Made by a program: the position numbers and the translations under genes. From the NCBI GenBank assembly GCA_963836405.1, contig CAWIJL010000017.1, positions 62,001-126,000 on the forward strand: a stretch of 64,000 bases of DNA, read 5' to 3'. Under the pieces are notes generated by a model. It was not told the origin of the DNA. It searched no databases and saw nothing but the letters and a program-made list of their open reading frames with translations. The DNA is from CAWIJJ01 sp963836405. Its GTDB lineage: Bacteria; Acidobacteriota; Terriglobia; Bryobacterales; Bryobacteraceae. Of this stretch, positions 63,070 through 64,000 are shown one piece after another. Numbering within the stretch: position 1 is the stretch's first letter; every line of letters begins with the position of its first letter.

Positions 63070-64000
63070 ATGCAGGAATACGACCTTATCGTCATCGGAT
63101 CGGGACCGGCGGGCTTGCGGGCCGCGATCCAGGGAGCCAAATACGGCAAGCGCGTCGCGGTGGTCGAGCGGCGCGAGATCGTAGGCGGCACAAGCATCAA
63201 TACCGGCACCATCCCCAGCAAGACCATGCGGGAAGCCGTGATGCACTTTTCCGGGTACAACTACCAGGGCATCTACGGGGTGAGCTACCGCGTCAAGGAA
63301 AAGGTGGCCATGGCCGACCTCGGCTTCCGCGTGCAGCAGGTGGTGAAGACCGAAATCGACGTCACCCAGGCCCAGCTTGCGCGTAACGGCATCGACGTGG
63401 TCTACGGCCAGGCCAGCCTCCTCGATTCGACTCACGTCCGCGTGACCGGCGCGCGCGGGCAGTCGGATTTCGCGGCGCCCTACCTGGTGATCGCAACCGG
63501 AACGCGGCCCTCGCATTCTCCGCTTGTGCCGATCAATGGCCGTACCATCATCAACAGCGATCAGATCCTGCAAATGACGGCCGTCCCAAGGACCATGATC
63601 GTCGTGGGCGGCGGCGTCATCGGCGTCGAGTATACGTGCATGTTCGCGGTGCTCGGCGTGCGCGTGATTCTGGTGGAAAGGCGTCCGCGCCTGCTCGAAT
63701 TCGCCGACTCGGAAATGGTGGAGGCCTTGAGCTACCACTTGCGCGATCACCGCGTCACCTTGCGGCTGAACGAAGAAGTCGACATCGTGGAGGAGAGTCC
63801 CGAGGGAGGCGTCGTCGCCAACCTCAAAAGCAAAAAACGGATCCTCGGCGATGCGCTGCTCTACGCCGTCGGCCGCCAAGGCAATGTGGACGACCTCAAC
63901 CTCGCGGCGGCCGGCCTCGCGGCCGACTCGCGCGGCCGTATTCCGGTGGATAAGGACTACCGCACCTCCCAGCCAAACATCTTCGCCGTGGGCGACGTGA
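63070..64000 (+). CDS. SthA-like pyridine nucleotide transhydrogenase / flavoprotein, N-terminal part (runs off right edge)
   Basis: The 310 codons visible begin at ATG 63070. FAD motif: MQEYDLIVIGSGPAGLRAAI; NAD(P) motif: TMIVVGGGVIGVEYTCMFAV; second FAD motif: QPNIFAVGDV. The redox region reads GGTSINTGTIPSKTMREAV; the -TGTIPSKT-REAV pattern is that of soluble transhydrogenase SthA, and unlike dihydrolipoamide dehydrogenase it has no Cys pair. Even the single Cys kept in many SthA proteins is a Ser here. Such enzymes pass hydride between NADPH and NAD+. The C-terminal dimer domain is outside the window. Confidence 0.85.
   Translation, partial: MQEYDLIVIGSGPAGLRAAIQGAKYGKRVAVVERREIVGGTSINTGTIPSKTMREAVMHFSGYNYQGIYGVSYRVKEKVAMADLGFRVQQVVKTEIDVTQAQLARNGIDVVYGQASLLDSTHVRVTGARGQSDFAAPYLVIATGTRPSHSPLVPINGRTIINSDQILQMTAVPRTMIVVGGGVIGVEYTCMFAVLGVRVILVERRPRLLEFADSEMVEALSYHLRDHRVTLRLNEEVDIVEESPEGGVVANLKSKKRILGDALLYAVGRQGNVDDLNLAAAGLAADSRGRIPVDKDYRTSQPNIFAVGDV

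Overview
The window looks like chromosome from a GC-rich Acidobacteriota bacterium of the Solibacter/Bryobacter type. The lineage call rests on gene families rather than a marker gene: an ADOP-type duplicated permease at the left edge, a secreted NHL-repeat protein with a TIGR03437-like C-terminus, a carboxypeptidase-regulatory TonB-dependent receptor of the acidobacterial kind, a Ser/Thr kinase with TPRs divergent from an ECF sigma factor, and many secreted glycoside hydrolases and esterases.

Layout. 1-10.5 kb is housekeeping: permease, POTRA protein, TrmJ-like methylase, frameshifted NHL protein, GT9 glycosyltransferase, homoserine dehydrogenase, a secreted methyltransferase-like protein, a DsbA-like thiol protein, two small unknowns, a DUF350 membrane protein, and hypB/hypA. 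10.5-12.1 kb is a scarred region: tRNA-Gly, a decayed toxin-antitoxin pair, a 3'-half tRNA-fMet remnant and an inverted repeat, with about 1 kb holding no recognisable gene. 12.1-21.7 kb is a right-to-left secreted/outer-membrane gene set (glycine-zipper protein, TonB-dependent receptor, second glycine-zipper protein, DUF1080 protein). Its receptor gene is cut by a 4.27-kb IS21-like element (13982-18254). The element carries istA, istB, a ParB-like gene, a zinc-finger gene and a small conserved gene, and has a perfect 9-bp target duplication; removing it restores a 1114-codon receptor. 21.9-26 kb is the kinase/sigma pair.

26.8-37.6 kb is a second rearranged region: two about 1.05-kb direct repeats (8 substitutions and 2 single-base indels apart) bracket 8.8 kb of accessory DNA. 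The accessory DNA holds a GT-C membrane glycosyltransferase, a dead transposase, a GT2-methyltransferase fusion, a large metalloprotease, a recombinase remnant and a GDSL fragment. The left repeat ends in a truncated xylose isomerase and the right repeat continues into intact xylA. This is the geometry of a single-crossover (Campbell-type) insertion.

37-51 kb is a plant cell-wall and oligosaccharide utilisation cluster: xylA and a GH43 xylosidase on +, then acetylxylan esterase, a beta-sandwich-like protein, GH43 arabinanase, esterase, GH95 fucosidase, CE1-type esterase and GH3 on -. Together they would deacetylate and trim arabinoxylan/xyloglucan-like chains in the envelope and isomerise released xylose. 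51-55 kb is a CitMHS transporter, a class III CoA-transferase and a divergent LysR regulator. 55-63 kb adds more secreted esterases (PHB-depolymerase-like, tannase/feruloyl esterase, an Abhydrolase_10-like protein, two CE1-type paralogues). The window ends inside an SthA-like flavoprotein that has a good sigma-70 promoter.
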